From Micropruina sp. (GTDB lineage: Bacteria; Actinomycetota; Actinomycetes; Propionibacteriales; Propionibacteriaceae), in the NCBI GenBank assembly GCA_016711205.1, contig JADJTM010000003.1, positions 186,001 through 250,000 on the forward strand: DNA of 64,000 bases. Direction: 5' to 3'. The position numbers and the translations under genes are program-made. Below, in pieces: positions 36,938 to 45,529 of this stretch (its first letter is position 1; each line of letters opens with the position of its first letter). The notes beneath the pieces are model-generated. The model made no database searches. It had not been told where the DNA came from and worked only from the letters and a program-made list of their open reading frames with translations.

Positions 36938-37426
36938 ATGACCAGCCGTCGGTGGGGGATCGTCGTCGGGGTTGCTCTGGTTGCCCTCTTCATCTGCGCG
37001 GGGTTCCTCAACGCTGAAGCGTGGCTGATGGGGTCTCTGGCCTCGACGGTGGGCCTGATGGGGACGCTGGTGGCGCTGGTCGCTTGGCCGGTCCACGGCG
37101 TCTGGTTGGGCTTGACGCAGCGCGAGCAGGCCCAGGTCTGGCGATTCCCGGTGATGTTCTGGACGGCGGTGGTCGTGCTCGCTGTGGGTGGGTGGTTGCT
37201 CGTGACGGCCGGGCCCGCGTCGACGGTGAGTGGGGGCCTCAGCGTGTTGGGCGGGGCGGCGTTGTTTCTCGGTACTGCCCCTTTGCACGGCCTCTCACGG
37301 CTGACCGGCATCAGCGGGTCGCTGCCCCTCGTGGTCGGAATGAGCGTGGTGGTCCTTGCAGTCAGCCTGCTCGCCTCCTACCTTGCGCGGCGCATCAGCG
37401 CGGGAGGCACGTCCACGAGCCAGTGA
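36938..37426 (+). CDS. Small four-helix membrane protein, hypothetical
   Basis: 162 residues. Hydrophobic helices: GIVVGVALVALFICAGFL, GSLASTVGLMGTLVALVAWPV, PVMFWTAVVVLAVGGWLLVTA and PLVVGMSVVVLAVSLLASYLA, with a basic C-terminus (ARRISAG). No motif I can link to a family. No strong ribosome binding site precedes the ATG. It stands alone between two repeat-rich gaps; reading frame and hydrophobic periodicity support coding, but the assignment is only moderately secure. Confidence 0.55.
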   Translation: MTSRRWGIVVGVALVALFICAGFLNAEAWLMGSLASTVGLMGTLVALVAWPVHGVWLGLTQREQAQVWRFPVMFWTAVVVLAVGGWLLVTAGPASTVSGGLSVLGGAALFLGTAPLHGLSRLTGISGSLPLVVGMSVVVLAVSLLASYLARRISAGGTSTSQ

Positions 37427-37549
37427 CCCCGGCTGGGGCGCTGATGTCGCCTGCCACCTCCATGACGGCGTCCACGTACTCAGCGGCTGAGCCGGCCGGG
37501 CTGCGTCTCGGGCAGCTGGAGCCCTGCGGTGGTGTCCGACTTCGACGAG

Positions 37550-37735
37550 CGGACGCGTCTCGACAAGCGTGACCAACGAGTGCGCTCCGCGACAACCAAC
37601 GCAGCGATCAAGAGGCGCGGGGGAGATCCCGGCGTTCGCCGGGATGACGTGGTGGTCCGGCAGGCTTGGCCGGCGCGGGGGGTCCCGGCGAGGGGCGCGG
37701 GGTCTCGACGGACTCGACCGGCGAGGGCTGGGCGG
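37550..37735. repeat. Repeat-bearing intergenic stretch
   Basis: The 336-bp gap between 37426 and 37763 holds a TCTCGACAAGC motif with a CAACGAGTGCGCTC tail (37556-37590), an inverted REP palindrome (37624-37648) and GGGGTCTCGACGGACTCGAC near 37710. No gene or clear promoter is seen. Confidence 0.65.
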
Positions 37736-37762
37736 GTCTGGACGAACTTCGACCAGCGGCAG

Positions 37763-38398
37763 CTAAATGCGGACGGGGCCGCGGGGGGTGTGGAACGTGG
37801 CGGCGTCGATGCCGGGCTGGCCGTTGGGTGCGGTGAAGCGGATGTTCACGCCGTCGAAGTTGCCGTCGACCTCGGCGCCGATCCAGTCCTCGAGCCGTTC
37901 CTCGTTGCCGGCGATCTCGAGCTCGGCGAGCTGCAGGTCGCCGGGCAGGGCCCGTGGCAGCACCGACTCATCGCTTGTCCAGCGGATGAAATAGGGCAGC
38001 TGCGGGTCGGACATCAGGCCCTTGACGCCGATCTGGTCCCATTCCAGCAGCCGTCCGTCCGGAAAGTGCCGGGACCCGCGGACGGCCTCGCGGCCCAGCC
38101 GTGTCTCGTACGGCGCCAGGTCCGGCACCGAGACGACCCAGCCCAGCCAGCCGCCGCCCATCTCGGAACGAGCCCGGACGGCTTGCCCGAACGGCGCTTT
38201 CTCGGCCGCGGGGTGCTCCAGCACCTCGACCACCTCGAGGTAGCGGTCATCGGCCAGCGGAAGAATGTTGTTGCGGGTGCCGAAGCGGGGATGGAATCCA
38301 CCGTCGCGGAACTTGGCGCCGAGCAGGTCGCCCAGGCGTTCCACCTCGGCTTTGAGGCCGTCTGGACCTGCCGCGAATGTCAGATGATCGACATGCAT
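37763..38398 (-). CDS. VOC family protein, glyoxalase-like domain (PF13468 type)
   Basis: 211 residues from the ATG giving MHVDHLTFAAGPDGLKAEVE; the longer open frame upstream runs into the divergent promoter. HVDHLTF holds the N-terminal metal-type His of glyoxalase-like proteins, with FGTRNNILPLADDRYLEVVE next and a second half containing YFIRWTSDESVLPR. The two-lobed length fits the glyoxalase_3 group. Substrate unknown. It is divergent from the sugar isomerase-like gene, with 76 bp between starts. Confidence 0.82.
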   Translation of the reverse strand: MHVDHLTFAAGPDGLKAEVERLGDLLGAKFRDGGFHPRFGTRNNILPLADDRYLEVVEVLEHPAAEKAPFGQAVRARSEMGGGWLGWVVSVPDLAPYETRLGREAVRGSRHFPDGRLLEWDQIGVKGLMSDPQLPYFIRWTSDESVLPRALPGDLQLAELEIAGNEERLEDWIGAEVDGNFDGVNIRFTAPNGQPGIDAATFHTPRGPVRI

Positions 38399-38461
38399 GA
38401 CCCCATTCTGTGGGGACAGCGGCCCGGAAGCGAAATCGAGGGCTGAGGCGCGCCCGCCGCC

Positions 38462-38467
38462 TATCAT
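38462..38467 (+). promoter_or_regulatory. -10 hexamer TATCAT, leaderless start
   Basis: TATCAT ends 7 nt before the GTG at 38475; no ribosome binding site is seen between them. Confidence 0.5.
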
Positions 38468-38474
38468 TACGGGC

Positions 38475-39284
38475 GTGAATGGCTCCTCCAGCGGCGTCAA
38501 AGTGGCGCTGTCCACCTCGTCGGTCTACCCCGAAAGCACGTCCGCGGGCTTCGAGGTGGCCAGCCTGTTGGGCTATGACGGCATCGAGGTGATGGTCGGC
38601 ATCGACCCGCTCGCGGCCGACGTCGACGCGGTGCAGCGATTGCGCGACTACCACCAGATGCCGGTGCTTGCGGTGCACGCACCCTGCCTGCTGATCACGC
38701 AGCGGGTGTGGGGCACCGACCCGTGGGCCAAGCTCGAGCGGGCCACGCAGGCCGCCACCCAGTTGGGCGCGGACATCGTGGTGGTGCACCCGCCGTTCCG
38801 CTGGCAGCGCAGCTACGCGACCGGCTTTGTGCAGGGGGTGCGCGAGATCGTCCGCAGAACCGGGGTGACCATCGCGGTCGAGAACATGTTTCCGTGGCGG
38901 GCGCCGGGCGGCGGCGACTTCAAGGCGTACAAGCCGAGCTGGGACCCGTCCGATCTCGACTACGACCATCTCACCCTCGACCTTTCGCACGCAGCGACCG
39001 CACGGCAGGACTCGCTCGAACTGCTCCGACGCTGGGACGACCGGCTGGCGCACGTCCACCTCACCGACGGCAACGGTTCGGCCAAGGACGAGCACCTGCT
39101 ACCCGGCCAGGGCAACCAGCAGGCCGACCAGGTGTTGGCCGAGCTCACTCGACGGGGGTACTCGGGGCACGTGGTGCTCGAGGTGAACACCAACGACCTC
39201 GACCGCGCGGGTCGTGAGGCGGCGCTGGCGCAGGCGTTGGAGTTCGCGCGCACCCACCTGGCCGCGGTCAGCGAACCGCGGTGA
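38475..39284 (+). CDS. Sugar phosphate isomerase/epimerase (AP endonuclease 2 fold)
   Basis: 269 residues from a leaderless GTG. TIM-barrel features of the xylose isomerase-like family: LSTSSVYPESTSAGFEVASL, GYDGIEVMVGIDPLAADV, LAVHAPCLLI, DIVVVHPPFRWQRSYA, VTIAVENMFPW with the metal-binding Glu, LDLSHAATARQDS with an Asp-x-x-His, and HVHLTDGNGSAKDEHLLPGQG. These metal ligands suggest an active isomerase/epimerase or endonuclease-like enzyme; the substrate is unknown. The stop overlaps the CPBP gene start by 4 nt. Confidence 0.85.
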   Translation: MNGSSSGVKVALSTSSVYPESTSAGFEVASLLGYDGIEVMVGIDPLAADVDAVQRLRDYHQMPVLAVHAPCLLITQRVWGTDPWAKLERATQAATQLGADIVVVHPPFRWQRSYATGFVQGVREIVRRTGVTIAVENMFPWRAPGGGDFKAYKPSWDPSDLDYDHLTLDLSHAATARQDSLELLRRWDDRLAHVHLTDGNGSAKDEHLLPGQGNQQADQVLAELTRRGYSGHVVLEVNTNDLDRAGREAALAQALEFARTHLAAVSEPR

Positions 39285-40048
39285 GCGACGCCCCTGCCGC
39301 CTCGCAGCCCGCGCTGCGCCGGCCGGGTTGGGAGGTGCTGCTGGTGCTCGGCGTTTCGCTCGGCCAGTCAGCGGTCTACTCGATCCTGTCGATCGCCGAG
39401 AAGCTCAGCCGCCCCGAGCCGTTGGGGCAGCAGACCACGACGATCAACACCTCGGTCACCCCTGATCGTCCCTGGTTGGATCTCAGCTACCAGCTGGCCG
39501 CAATCGTGTTTCCCCTGGTCCCGGCGTTGTTAGCGCTGTATCTGCTGCGACTGACCGGCGACCGCGTGCGGATCGGTTTCGACCTCACCCAGCCCTGGCG
39601 CGACCTCGGCCGAGGGTTCCTCGTCGCGGCGGCGATCGGCATTCCGGGCCTGGCGTTGTATTTCGCAGCACGGGCGTGGGGGCTGAACACCAACGTGCAG
39701 CCGGCGAATCTGGCCGAGAACTGGTGGACGGTGCCGGTGCTGGTCGGGCTCGCGGTGATGAACGGCGTGCTCGAAGAGGTGGTGATCGTCGGCTACTGGT
39801 TCACCCGGATGGCCCAACAGGGCTGGTCGGTGGCCGCGGTGCTGATCGGCAGCGCCGTCATTCGCGGTGCCTACCACCTGTACCAGGGCTTCGGCGGTTT
39901 CGTCGGCAACCTGGTGATGGGCCTGGTGTTCGGCCTGTTGTACCTGCGCTGGAAGCGGGTGGCTCCGCTGGTGGTGGCGCACATCATCCTCGACCTGGTC
40001 GCCTTCGTCGGCTACGCACTGCTGGCCCCGTACCTCGACTGGCTCTGA
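39281..40048 (+). CDS. CPBP family intramembrane metalloprotease
   Basis: 255 residues from GTG, overlapping the upstream stop. About six to seven hydrophobic helices. The CPBP (Abi/CAAX) motif EEVVIVGYWFTRM carries the Glu pair, followed by the His motifs RGAYHLYQGFGGF and VVAHIILDLVAF. The canonical EExxxR motif lacks its Arg here, as seen in some actinobacterial members. Roles in the family range from prenyl-protein processing to bacteriocin immunity; none can be chosen. It is translationally coupled to the isomerase-like gene. Confidence 0.85.
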   Translation: MSDAPAASQPALRRPGWEVLLVLGVSLGQSAVYSILSIAEKLSRPEPLGQQTTTINTSVTPDRPWLDLSYQLAAIVFPLVPALLALYLLRLTGDRVRIGFDLTQPWRDLGRGFLVAAAIGIPGLALYFAARAWGLNTNVQPANLAENWWTVPVLVGLAVMNGVLEEVVIVGYWFTRMAQQGWSVAAVLIGSAVIRGAYHLYQGFGGFVGNLVMGLVFGLLYLRWKRVAPLVVAHIILDLVAFVGYALLAPYLDWL

Positions 40049-40149
40049 CCGGTGGTGTGGGTGCGGTTCCTCGCCGTGCCCAGCGCAGCGCCCATGGTTC
40101 GGTGGTGGCGCTCGTCTAACTATTTGCCGCTCGCCAAGCTCCGAAGTTG

Positions 40150-41193
40150 TCAACCTGGTGTGGACAGTTCGCGAGTGTTGATGCCGGTGGGTCCGACGGT
40201 GGGGGCTCGGGGTGCTTGTCGGAAGCGGTTGGGGTGTGCGGCGTGGTAGGCGTCGAGTTGTGCTTGCCGTCGGGCTTGGTCGGTGGCGACGGTGCCGTGG
40301 TAGACGGCAGCCGGGGTAGTAGCCGATGCCGGAGTGTCTGTGGTGGTTGGCGTATCGATCGAGGAAAGCTTGTGTCCAGGCGCGGGCGTGGTCGATGTCA
40401 TCGAACCGGGGTGGGTGGTCGATGTCGTATTTGATGGTTTTAAACATGGATTCGGAAAACGGGTGTCGTTGCGACGCGCGGACGGGAGAACGATCCGGTG
40501 ACGTGGTGGTCGTTGAAGACGCCGGCCAGGTCGGCTGAGCGCATCGCGGAGCCGTTATCGGCATGGACGACATCCACGTGGCCGTGTTGCTGGAACGCGC
40601 GCCGGAAGGCCTTTTGGCGGCGTGGCTGGTGGTAGTGGGTTCGATCAGCCAGCCGGTCGGGAAGCGAGAGAGACGTCGAGGATCAGCATCAACTGGTAAC
40701 ACTCGAGGCCTTCTGGGCCGCCGCACAACTCGGTCGCGTCCCAGGACCACAGTTGGTTCGGTCGGAACGCCTGCGCGGTCGGAGCGGGCCGTTTCCGGCG
40801 TGATCCGCTGCCTTGGCTCCGTTGCCGGCGGCGATCCCCGACCAGGTTCTCGGATCGGGCGATCCGGTAGAACGTGGCTTGCGAACAGCTCACCTGCCCG
40901 GCATCGAAACTGCGCCAATAGGTTTGCACGACCGACAGCTCGGCGTATTCATCCGCCACCAGCGACTCGATCACTTGGGCCCGCTCGGCCTCGGCCAGGG
41001 CCGCCGGCTGGTGCCGGTCACGATGCGGCACCGGCTCCGGCACCCGCCGATCGTGACAATAACCCCTGGTCAACCGATAGAAAGAGGCGCGTGGCAGGCC
41101 AGTGACACGACAGGCTCGGCTAATCGTCCAGCCCGCCGTCGTTGACAGCGCTGAGACCGCGTCGGTCAGGACAACTTGAGCCGCTTCAGCCAT
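40150..41193 (-). pseudogene. IS3-type transposase orfB (DDE), frameshifted
   Basis: Starts at 41193 with MAEAAQVVLTDAVSALSTTA and a helix-turn-helix (ISRACRVTGLPRASFYRLTR). The first catalytic Asp is in LWSWDATELCGGPEG. The frame breaks after LMLILDV near 40675. Further blocks appear in other frames: FPTGWLIEPTTTSHAAK, HADNGSAM-like residues, FSESMFKTIKYDIDHPPRFD with the catalytic Glu, and the tail AAVYHGTVATDQARRQAQLD ending near 40150. At least three indels separate them. Confidence 0.82.
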
Positions 41194-41629
41194 GACGCGT
41201 ACTCGGTCGCGGACATCAACGCCGGCGGGATCTGCGAATCCGGTTCCGAGCTCGTCGTGATCCCCTCCAAGAGCTCGAACGCTTTTCCCAGGATCTCGGT
41301 TGCCGCTTCGGCCTGAGCGGTCTTGCGCCGCAGCGTTTCATTCTCGGCCCGCAATCGAGCCAACTCGGCACGCATCGACCCACATCCGAGCGGCTCGCCA
41401 CCCGCTGCTGAGACTGCTCCAGCTCGCCGTTATCCCGCGCCCGCACCCACGCATAGACGGTGTTCCGATCCAGTCCGTACTCCCGCAATAGCCGCGTCTT
41501 CGCACCCCGCTCAACGCACCCATCCCACGCGCGCAAGAACTCCACCCGAAACTCCAACGAAAAGCGTCGATGCCCCCCAGCCGACATCCCCGGCTCCACA
41601 CTGATCTGACCCACGCCCTGCCCTCCCAC
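41166..41629 (-). pseudogene. IS3-type orfA, frameshifted
   Basis: HRRFSLEFRVEFLRAWDGCV and LLREYGLDRNTVYAWVRARD form the helix-turn-helix; after a frameshift near 41375 the leucine-zipper part continues as LARLRAENETLRRKTAQAEA and ends at 41166. Its 3' end overlaps the start of orfB, the usual IS3 layout. Confidence 0.78.
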
Positions 41630-41736
41630 TCGCGAACTGTCTCACCCCCAGGTTGACAGCGGGGAGCTTCGCGAGCGGCAAATAGTTGGGCGAGCGCGAG
41701 CGAAAGCGGACGAGCCGCACGTCCGTCCGGCACCGA

Positions 41737-41742
41737 TAGGCT
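41737..41742 (+). promoter_or_regulatory. -10 hexamer TAGGCT, leaderless start of asd
   Basis: TAGGCT ends 7 nt before the ATG at 41750. The dead IS3-like element ends about 39 bp upstream of the hexamer. Confidence 0.5.
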
Positions 41743-41749
41743 GACCCCC

Positions 41750-42775
41750 ATGCGTGTGGGAGTTTTCGGTGCCACTGGCACGGTGGGCAATGTGATGCGT
41801 TCGCTGTTGGTCGAGCGCGATTTTCCGGTCGACTCGATCCGGTTCTTCTCCTCGCCCCGCTCGGCCGGCCGGCAGGTGCCGTTCAAGGGCGAGCAGATCA
41901 CCGTCGAAGACACCGCCACCGCCGACTTCGCCGGCCTCGACATCGCCCTGATGTCGGCCGGTGCCACCATGTCGCGCGAGTACGCGCCCAAGGTGGCCGC
42001 GGCCGGTGCGCTGGTGGTCGACAACTCCAGTGCGTGGCGCAGAGACCCCGAGGTGCCGCTGGTGGTCAGCGAGGTCAACCCCGAAGACGCCGAGAACCCG
42101 CCCAAGGGCATCATCGCCAACCCCAACTGCACCACCATGGCCGCGATGCCGGTGCTCAAGCCGCTGCACGACGCGGCCGGCCTGCAGCGGCTGATCGTGG
42201 CTACCTATCAGGCCGTCTCGGGCTCGGGCGTCAAGGGCATCAACGCGCTGCTGGCCCAGTCCCAGGACACCCGAGATGCCTCCGCCCTGGCCCTGGACGG
42301 ACGCATCGACGAGGTCACCGACCCCGCCCCCTACCTGGCGCCGATCGCCTTCAACGTGATTCCGGTCGCCGGTTCGGTGGTGGACGACGGCACCGGCGAG
42401 ACCGACGAGGAGCAGAAGCTGCGCAACGAGTCACGGCGGATCCTGCACCTGCCGAACCTGGCGGTGGCGGGCACGTGTGTGCGGGTTCCGGTGTTCACCG
42501 GCCACTCGCTGGTGGTGCATGCCGAGTTCGCCGAAGAGCTCAGCCCGCACCGCGCTCGCGGCATTCTCGCCACCGCTCCCGGGGTGGCGCTGGCCGACGT
42601 GCCCACGCCGCGGCTGGCCGCCGGCCGCGACGCGTCCTACGTCGGACGCATCCGCACCGATCAGTCGGTGCCGGACGGACGGGGCATCGTCCTGTTCCTC
42701 AGCAGCGACAACCTGCGCAAGGGTGCCGCGCTCAACGCCGTCCAGGTCGCCGAACTGCTGGCGGGCAAGCGATGA
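41750..42775 (+). CDS. asd: Aspartate-semialdehyde dehydrogenase
   Basis: 341 residues. VGVFGATGTVGNVMRSLL binds NADPH; the catalytic cysteine is C127 in GIIANPNCTTMAAM; YQAVSGSGVKGINAL and VPVFTGHSLVVHAEF are family blocks. It reduces aspartyl phosphate to the semialdehyde for lysine, diaminopimelate, methionine and threonine synthesis. It begins from a leaderless-type start next to a dead insertion sequence. The stop overlaps the proC start by 4 nt, an uncommon partner. Confidence 0.95.
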   Translation: MRVGVFGATGTVGNVMRSLLVERDFPVDSIRFFSSPRSAGRQVPFKGEQITVEDTATADFAGLDIALMSAGATMSREYAPKVAAAGALVVDNSSAWRRDPEVPLVVSEVNPEDAENPPKGIIANPNCTTMAAMPVLKPLHDAAGLQRLIVATYQAVSGSGVKGINALLAQSQDTRDASALALDGRIDEVTDPAPYLAPIAFNVIPVAGSVVDDGTGETDEEQKLRNESRRILHLPNLAVAGTCVRVPVFTGHSLVVHAEFAEELSPHRARGILATAPGVALADVPTPRLAAGRDASYVGRIRTDQSVPDGRGIVLFLSSDNLRKGAALNAVQVAELLAGKR

Positions 42776-43581
42776 CGCGCCTTGCCGTGATCGGTGCCGG
42801 CGTGATGGGCGAAGCCCTGGTCAGCGGTCTGCTGCGCGCCGACTGGTCCGCCGCCGACATCGTGGTGGCCGATCGGCGCGACTTCCGCCGCTCCGAGATG
42901 ACCGCCGCACACGGTATCCACACCACGGGTCGCAACGCCGAGGCGGTGGCCGAGGCCGACACGGTGATCCTGGTGGTCAAGCCGCAGGACGTGAGCGCGG
43001 TGCTGCCCGAGATCTCCCCGGCGCTGCGGCCGCACACGCTGCTGGTCTCGCTGTGCGCCGGCGTCACCACCGCGCAGCTCGAGAGCCACCTGCCCGAGGG
43101 CACCGCCGTCGTCCGGGTGATGCCGAACACGCCGGCCCTGGTCGGCGAGGGCATGGCCGCGGTATCCGCGGGTTCGAGCGCGTCCGCCGACGACGTCGAG
43201 CATGCCCTGCAGCTGATGAGCGCGCTGGGCAAGGCGATCACGGTGCCCGAGAGCTACCAGGACGCAGTCACGGCGATCTCGGGCTCCGGCCCGGCCTACC
43301 TGTTCTTCGTCGTCGAGGCGATGATCGACGCCGGGGTGATGCTGGGGCTGCCGCGCGACATCGCCACCCTGCTGGTCAACCAGACCATGTTCGGCTCGGC
43401 GAAGCTGTTGATCGAGTCGGGGCAGCATCCGACGGTGCTCCGCGAGCAGGTCACCTCGCCCGGCGGCACCACCGCCGCGGCGCTGCGGCAGTTGGAGGAC
43501 CACCGGGTCAAGGCCGCCTTCATCACCGCCATGGAGGCCGCCCGCGACCGCAGCCGGGCACTGGCCGGTCCTGCCACCTGA
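42772..43581 (+). CDS. proC: Pyrroline-5-carboxylate reductase
   Basis: 269 residues. Rossmann start MTRLAVIGAGVMGEALVSGL; VILVVKPQDVSAVL; RVMPNTPALVGEGMAA; SGSGPAYLFFVVEAMIDAGV; and the signature ending SPGGTTAAALRQLEDHRVKA. It reduces pyrroline-5-carboxylate to proline with NAD(P)H. The ATG is in the 4-nt overlap with the asd stop. It is followed after 130 bp by the BldC-like gene, a common actinobacterial neighbour. Confidence 0.95.
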   Translation: MTRLAVIGAGVMGEALVSGLLRADWSAADIVVADRRDFRRSEMTAAHGIHTTGRNAEAVAEADTVILVVKPQDVSAVLPEISPALRPHTLLVSLCAGVTTAQLESHLPEGTAVVRVMPNTPALVGEGMAAVSAGSSASADDVEHALQLMSALGKAITVPESYQDAVTAISGSGPAYLFFVVEAMIDAGVMLGLPRDIATLLVNQTMFGSAKLLIESGQHPTVLREQVTSPGGTTAAALRQLEDHRVKAAFITAMEAARDRSRALAGPAT

Positions 43582-43711
43582 GCCTAGGCACGTCCGCACC
43601 GCGGCTTTCGCAAGAGGGCTGCGATCGGCTCACGGTGGGGGTAGGGTGGCCGACACTCAGCGCCGGTCGGGGGGATCGGCGCCGTGCGGACAGATTTGTG
43701 AAAGAGCACTG

Positions 43712-43924
43712 ATGAACGACGCTGTGAACCAGCCTGTGCCGTTGTCGGCGATCAAGTTCCTGAAGGTGACCGAGGTGGCGGGCATGCTGCGGGTATCGCG
43801 AATGTCGGTCTACCGACTGATCCACGCCGGCGAACTCGAAGCCGTGCGGTTCGGCCGCAACTTCCGGGTGCCCGAGCAGGCGGTCAACACCTACCTGCAG
43901 CAGTCCTTCTACGACGCGGGCTGA
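43712..43924 (+). CDS. bldC: BldC-like MerR/excisionase-type DNA-binding protein
   Basis: 70 residues; GAAAGAG lies upstream of the ATG. A winged helix-turn-helix fills the protein: FLKVTEVAGMLRVSRMSVYR, LIHAGELEAVRFGRNFRVPE, ending NTYLQQSFYDAG. This is the BldC pattern (DNA-binding only, no effector domain). In Streptomyces BldC binds head-to-tail at direct repeats and controls development timing; in this organism its targets are unknown. The proC - bldC - bS22 neighbourhood is conserved in actinobacteria. Confidence 0.9.
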   Translation: MNDAVNQPVPLSAIKFLKVTEVAGMLRVSRMSVYRLIHAGELEAVRFGRNFRVPEQAVNTYLQQSFYDAG

Positions 43925-44096
43925 CCGCACGCGCCAGCGGCATCGTCCCGTCATCACACGCAATTCGCTCATCTGCCGACGCACTCGGTAAGCTCTCGGG
44001 GTTGGCTGGGTCACCCGGTCACTCCTCGGGGCACTGCCCCGCACCGCAACGAAGAGTTATCCGGCCCGCTGTGGGTCGACATCGAGAGGTCATAGC

Positions 44097-44198
44097 GTGG
44101 GTTCGGTCATCAAGAAGCGTCGCAAGCGGATGGCGAAGAAGAAGCACCGCAAGCTTCTGAAGCGCACGCGCATCCAGCGTCGTCGCGCCGGCAAGTAA
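44097..44198 (+). CDS. Small ribosomal protein bS22 (AURKAIP1/COX24 family)
   Basis: 33 residues, GTG start after GAGAGGT: MGSVIKKRRKRMAKKKHRKL, then LKRTRIQRRRAGK. More than half the residues are Lys or Arg. This matches the actinobacteria-specific protein found in mycobacterial 30S subunits near the decoding region. It is often missed because of its size. It sits after bldC, as in many relatives. Confidence 0.92.
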   Translation: MGSVIKKRRKRMAKKKHRKLLKRTRIQRRRAGK

Positions 44199-44210
44199 TC
44201 CACCGGCCCG

Positions 44211-44450
44211 ATGCCCGGCCCCCGGGTGCTGGTCGTCGTCCGCGACGGCTGCCACCTGTGTGACGACGCCGTGGCCATCGCGGCACGCGTGTGCACCGAG
44301 GTGGGCGCCGAGTGGGCGACCGCCAACGTCGACACCGACCCCGGGCTGGCCGAGCACACCGACCACGTGCCGGTCACCTTCGTGGACGCTCGGCGGTTCG
44401 CCATCTGGTTTCTGGACGAGCGGCAGTTGCGTGCCGCGCTGACCGGCTGA
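44211..44450 (+). CDS. Glutaredoxin/thioredoxin-like small protein
   Basis: 79 residues. Thioredoxin-type fold with active-site CxxC in VVRDGCHLCDDAVAIAARV, then a cis-Pro segment HVPVTFVDARRFAIWFL. It starts 12 bp after the bS22 stop. The position behind bldC and bS22 is typical of actinobacterial glutaredoxin-family (DUF836-like) proteins. It may reduce disulfides using mycothiol, but that partner is only inferred from mtr and mshD in the same window. Confidence 0.85.
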   Translation: MPGPRVLVVVRDGCHLCDDAVAIAARVCTEVGAEWATANVDTDPGLAEHTDHVPVTFVDARRFAIWFLDERQLRAALTG

Positions 44451-44457
44451 GGCACCG

Positions 44458-45000
44458 ATGAGTCGCCGCATTCTGCTGGATGCTCCGCTGCCCGCCGAGC
44501 CGCTGTTCGACTATCTGAGCGACCCCCGCCGGCGTCCGGAATGGCAGGCCAGCCTGAAGGACGTGGCGGACGTGCAGGGCACGGGAGACCTCGGCACCAC
44601 CTGGACCGACCTCACCGCCGTCGGGGCACGGCCCGTGCTCAAGGTGACCGGCTACGAACGTCCGCGGGTGTGGATCGAACGGGGCACCTGGCAGGGCGTC
44701 ACCGCCGTGCTGCGGCTCGACCTGCTGCCCTACGGTGCCAACCGGACCCGCATCACCGCCACCTACGCGATCACCGGTTCCGGCGTGTTCGCGCTGCCGC
44801 CGCCCCGCAAATCAGCGGCGCGCGAGCCGTCCCGTATTGTTGAGGCCCGAGCACTTCGAAAGGCCGAACCGACCCATGCGATCCGTTGTTCATCTGGTGC
44901 GCCACGGCAAGGTGCACAACCCCGACGGCATCCTGTACGGGCGGCTTCCCGGCTACGGGCTCAGCGATGTGGGCCGGGCCATGGCGCAGCGGCTGGGTGA
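44458..45000 (+). CDS. SRPBCC family protein with aberrant C-terminus
   Basis: 180 residues as read. Residues ~1-115 look like a polyketide-cyclase/SRPBCC fold: MSRRILLDAPLPAEPLFDYL, RRRPEWQASLKDVADVQGTG, NRTRITATYAITGSGVFALP. After ~118 the sequence (RKSAAREPSRIVEARALRKA) no longer resembles the family and runs 125 nt into the next gene in another frame. I suspect a truncation or small deletion at about 44810 that left the frame open. It starts 8 bp after the glutaredoxin-like gene. Confidence 0.6.
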   Translation: MSRRILLDAPLPAEPLFDYLSDPRRRPEWQASLKDVADVQGTGDLGTTWTDLTAVGARPVLKVTGYERPRVWIERGTWQGVTAVLRLDLLPYGANRTRITATYAITGSGVFALPPPRKSAAREPSRIVEARALRKAEPTHAIRCSSGAPRQGAQPRRHPVRAASRLRAQRCGPGHGAAAG

Positions 45001-45529
45001 GCACTTCGCCGACGTGCCGCTGACCCACCTGCGCTGCTCGCCGCTGCAACGCGCGCGCGAAACCATGGCCCCGATCTCGGCGCGGCACCCCCACCTGGAG
45101 GTGGTCACCGACGAGCGGGTGATCGAGGCCGCCAACTACTTCGAGGGCACCAACTTCGGCACCTACAACGAGAAGCTGCTGCTGCCGAAGAACCTGTGGC
45201 AGCTGCGCAACCCGCTGATCCCGTCGTGGGGCGAGCCGTACACCTCGATCGTGGCCCGGGTACGGCTGGCCATCGATGATGCCGCGCAGGCGGCCGGCGA
45301 CGACGGCCAGGCCCTGATCGTGATGCACGAGCTGCCGATCTGGATCTCGCGGCTGGCCGCCGAGGGCCGTTCGCTGGTGCACGACCCGCGCAAGCGCGAA
45401 TGCCGGCTGGCCAGCGTCACCTCGTTCACCCTGATCGACGGACGCATCGCCGCCGTCGACTACGCCGAACCGGCCGCCGACCTGGTGCCGCCGAAAACGT
45501 CCAAGGTGCTGTTCCGTCCCGGATCGTGA
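44876..45529 (+). CDS. Histidine phosphatase (phosphoglycerate mutase-like) of the cytochrome c cluster
   Basis: 217 residues from ATG 44876. The catalytic motif is VVHLVRHGKVHNPDGILYGR; then LRCSPLQRARETMAPI and VMHELPIWISRLAAEG, where the second His is in MHE. In many actinobacteria a phosphatase of this kind opens the TlpA-CcdA-ResB-CcsB operon; its role there is not known. The stop overlaps the TlpA start (ATGA). A TATTGT hexamer at 44832-44837 is a possible -10. Confidence 0.85.
   Translation: MRSVVHLVRHGKVHNPDGILYGRLPGYGLSDVGRAMAQRLGEHFADVPLTHLRCSPLQRARETMAPISARHPHLEVVTDERVIEAANYFEGTNFGTYNEKLLLPKNLWQLRNPLIPSWGEPYTSIVARVRLAIDDAAQAAGDDGQALIVMHELPIWISRLAAEGRSLVHDPRKRECRLASVTSFTLIDGRIAAVDYAEPAADLVPPKTSKVLFRPGS

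Larger units (their letters stand above)
40108..41698 (-). mobile_element. Degenerate IS3-like insertion sequence with long terminal inverted repeats
   Basis: Left end (40108-40178) and right end (41628-41698) share ~70 bp of imperfect inverted repeat, including AACTATTTGCCGCTCGC, TGTCAACCTGG and ACAGTTCGCGAGT. The interior has orfA- and orfB-like genes on the minus strand, both broken. About 1.6 kb. No target-site duplication was recognised. Confidence 0.75.
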
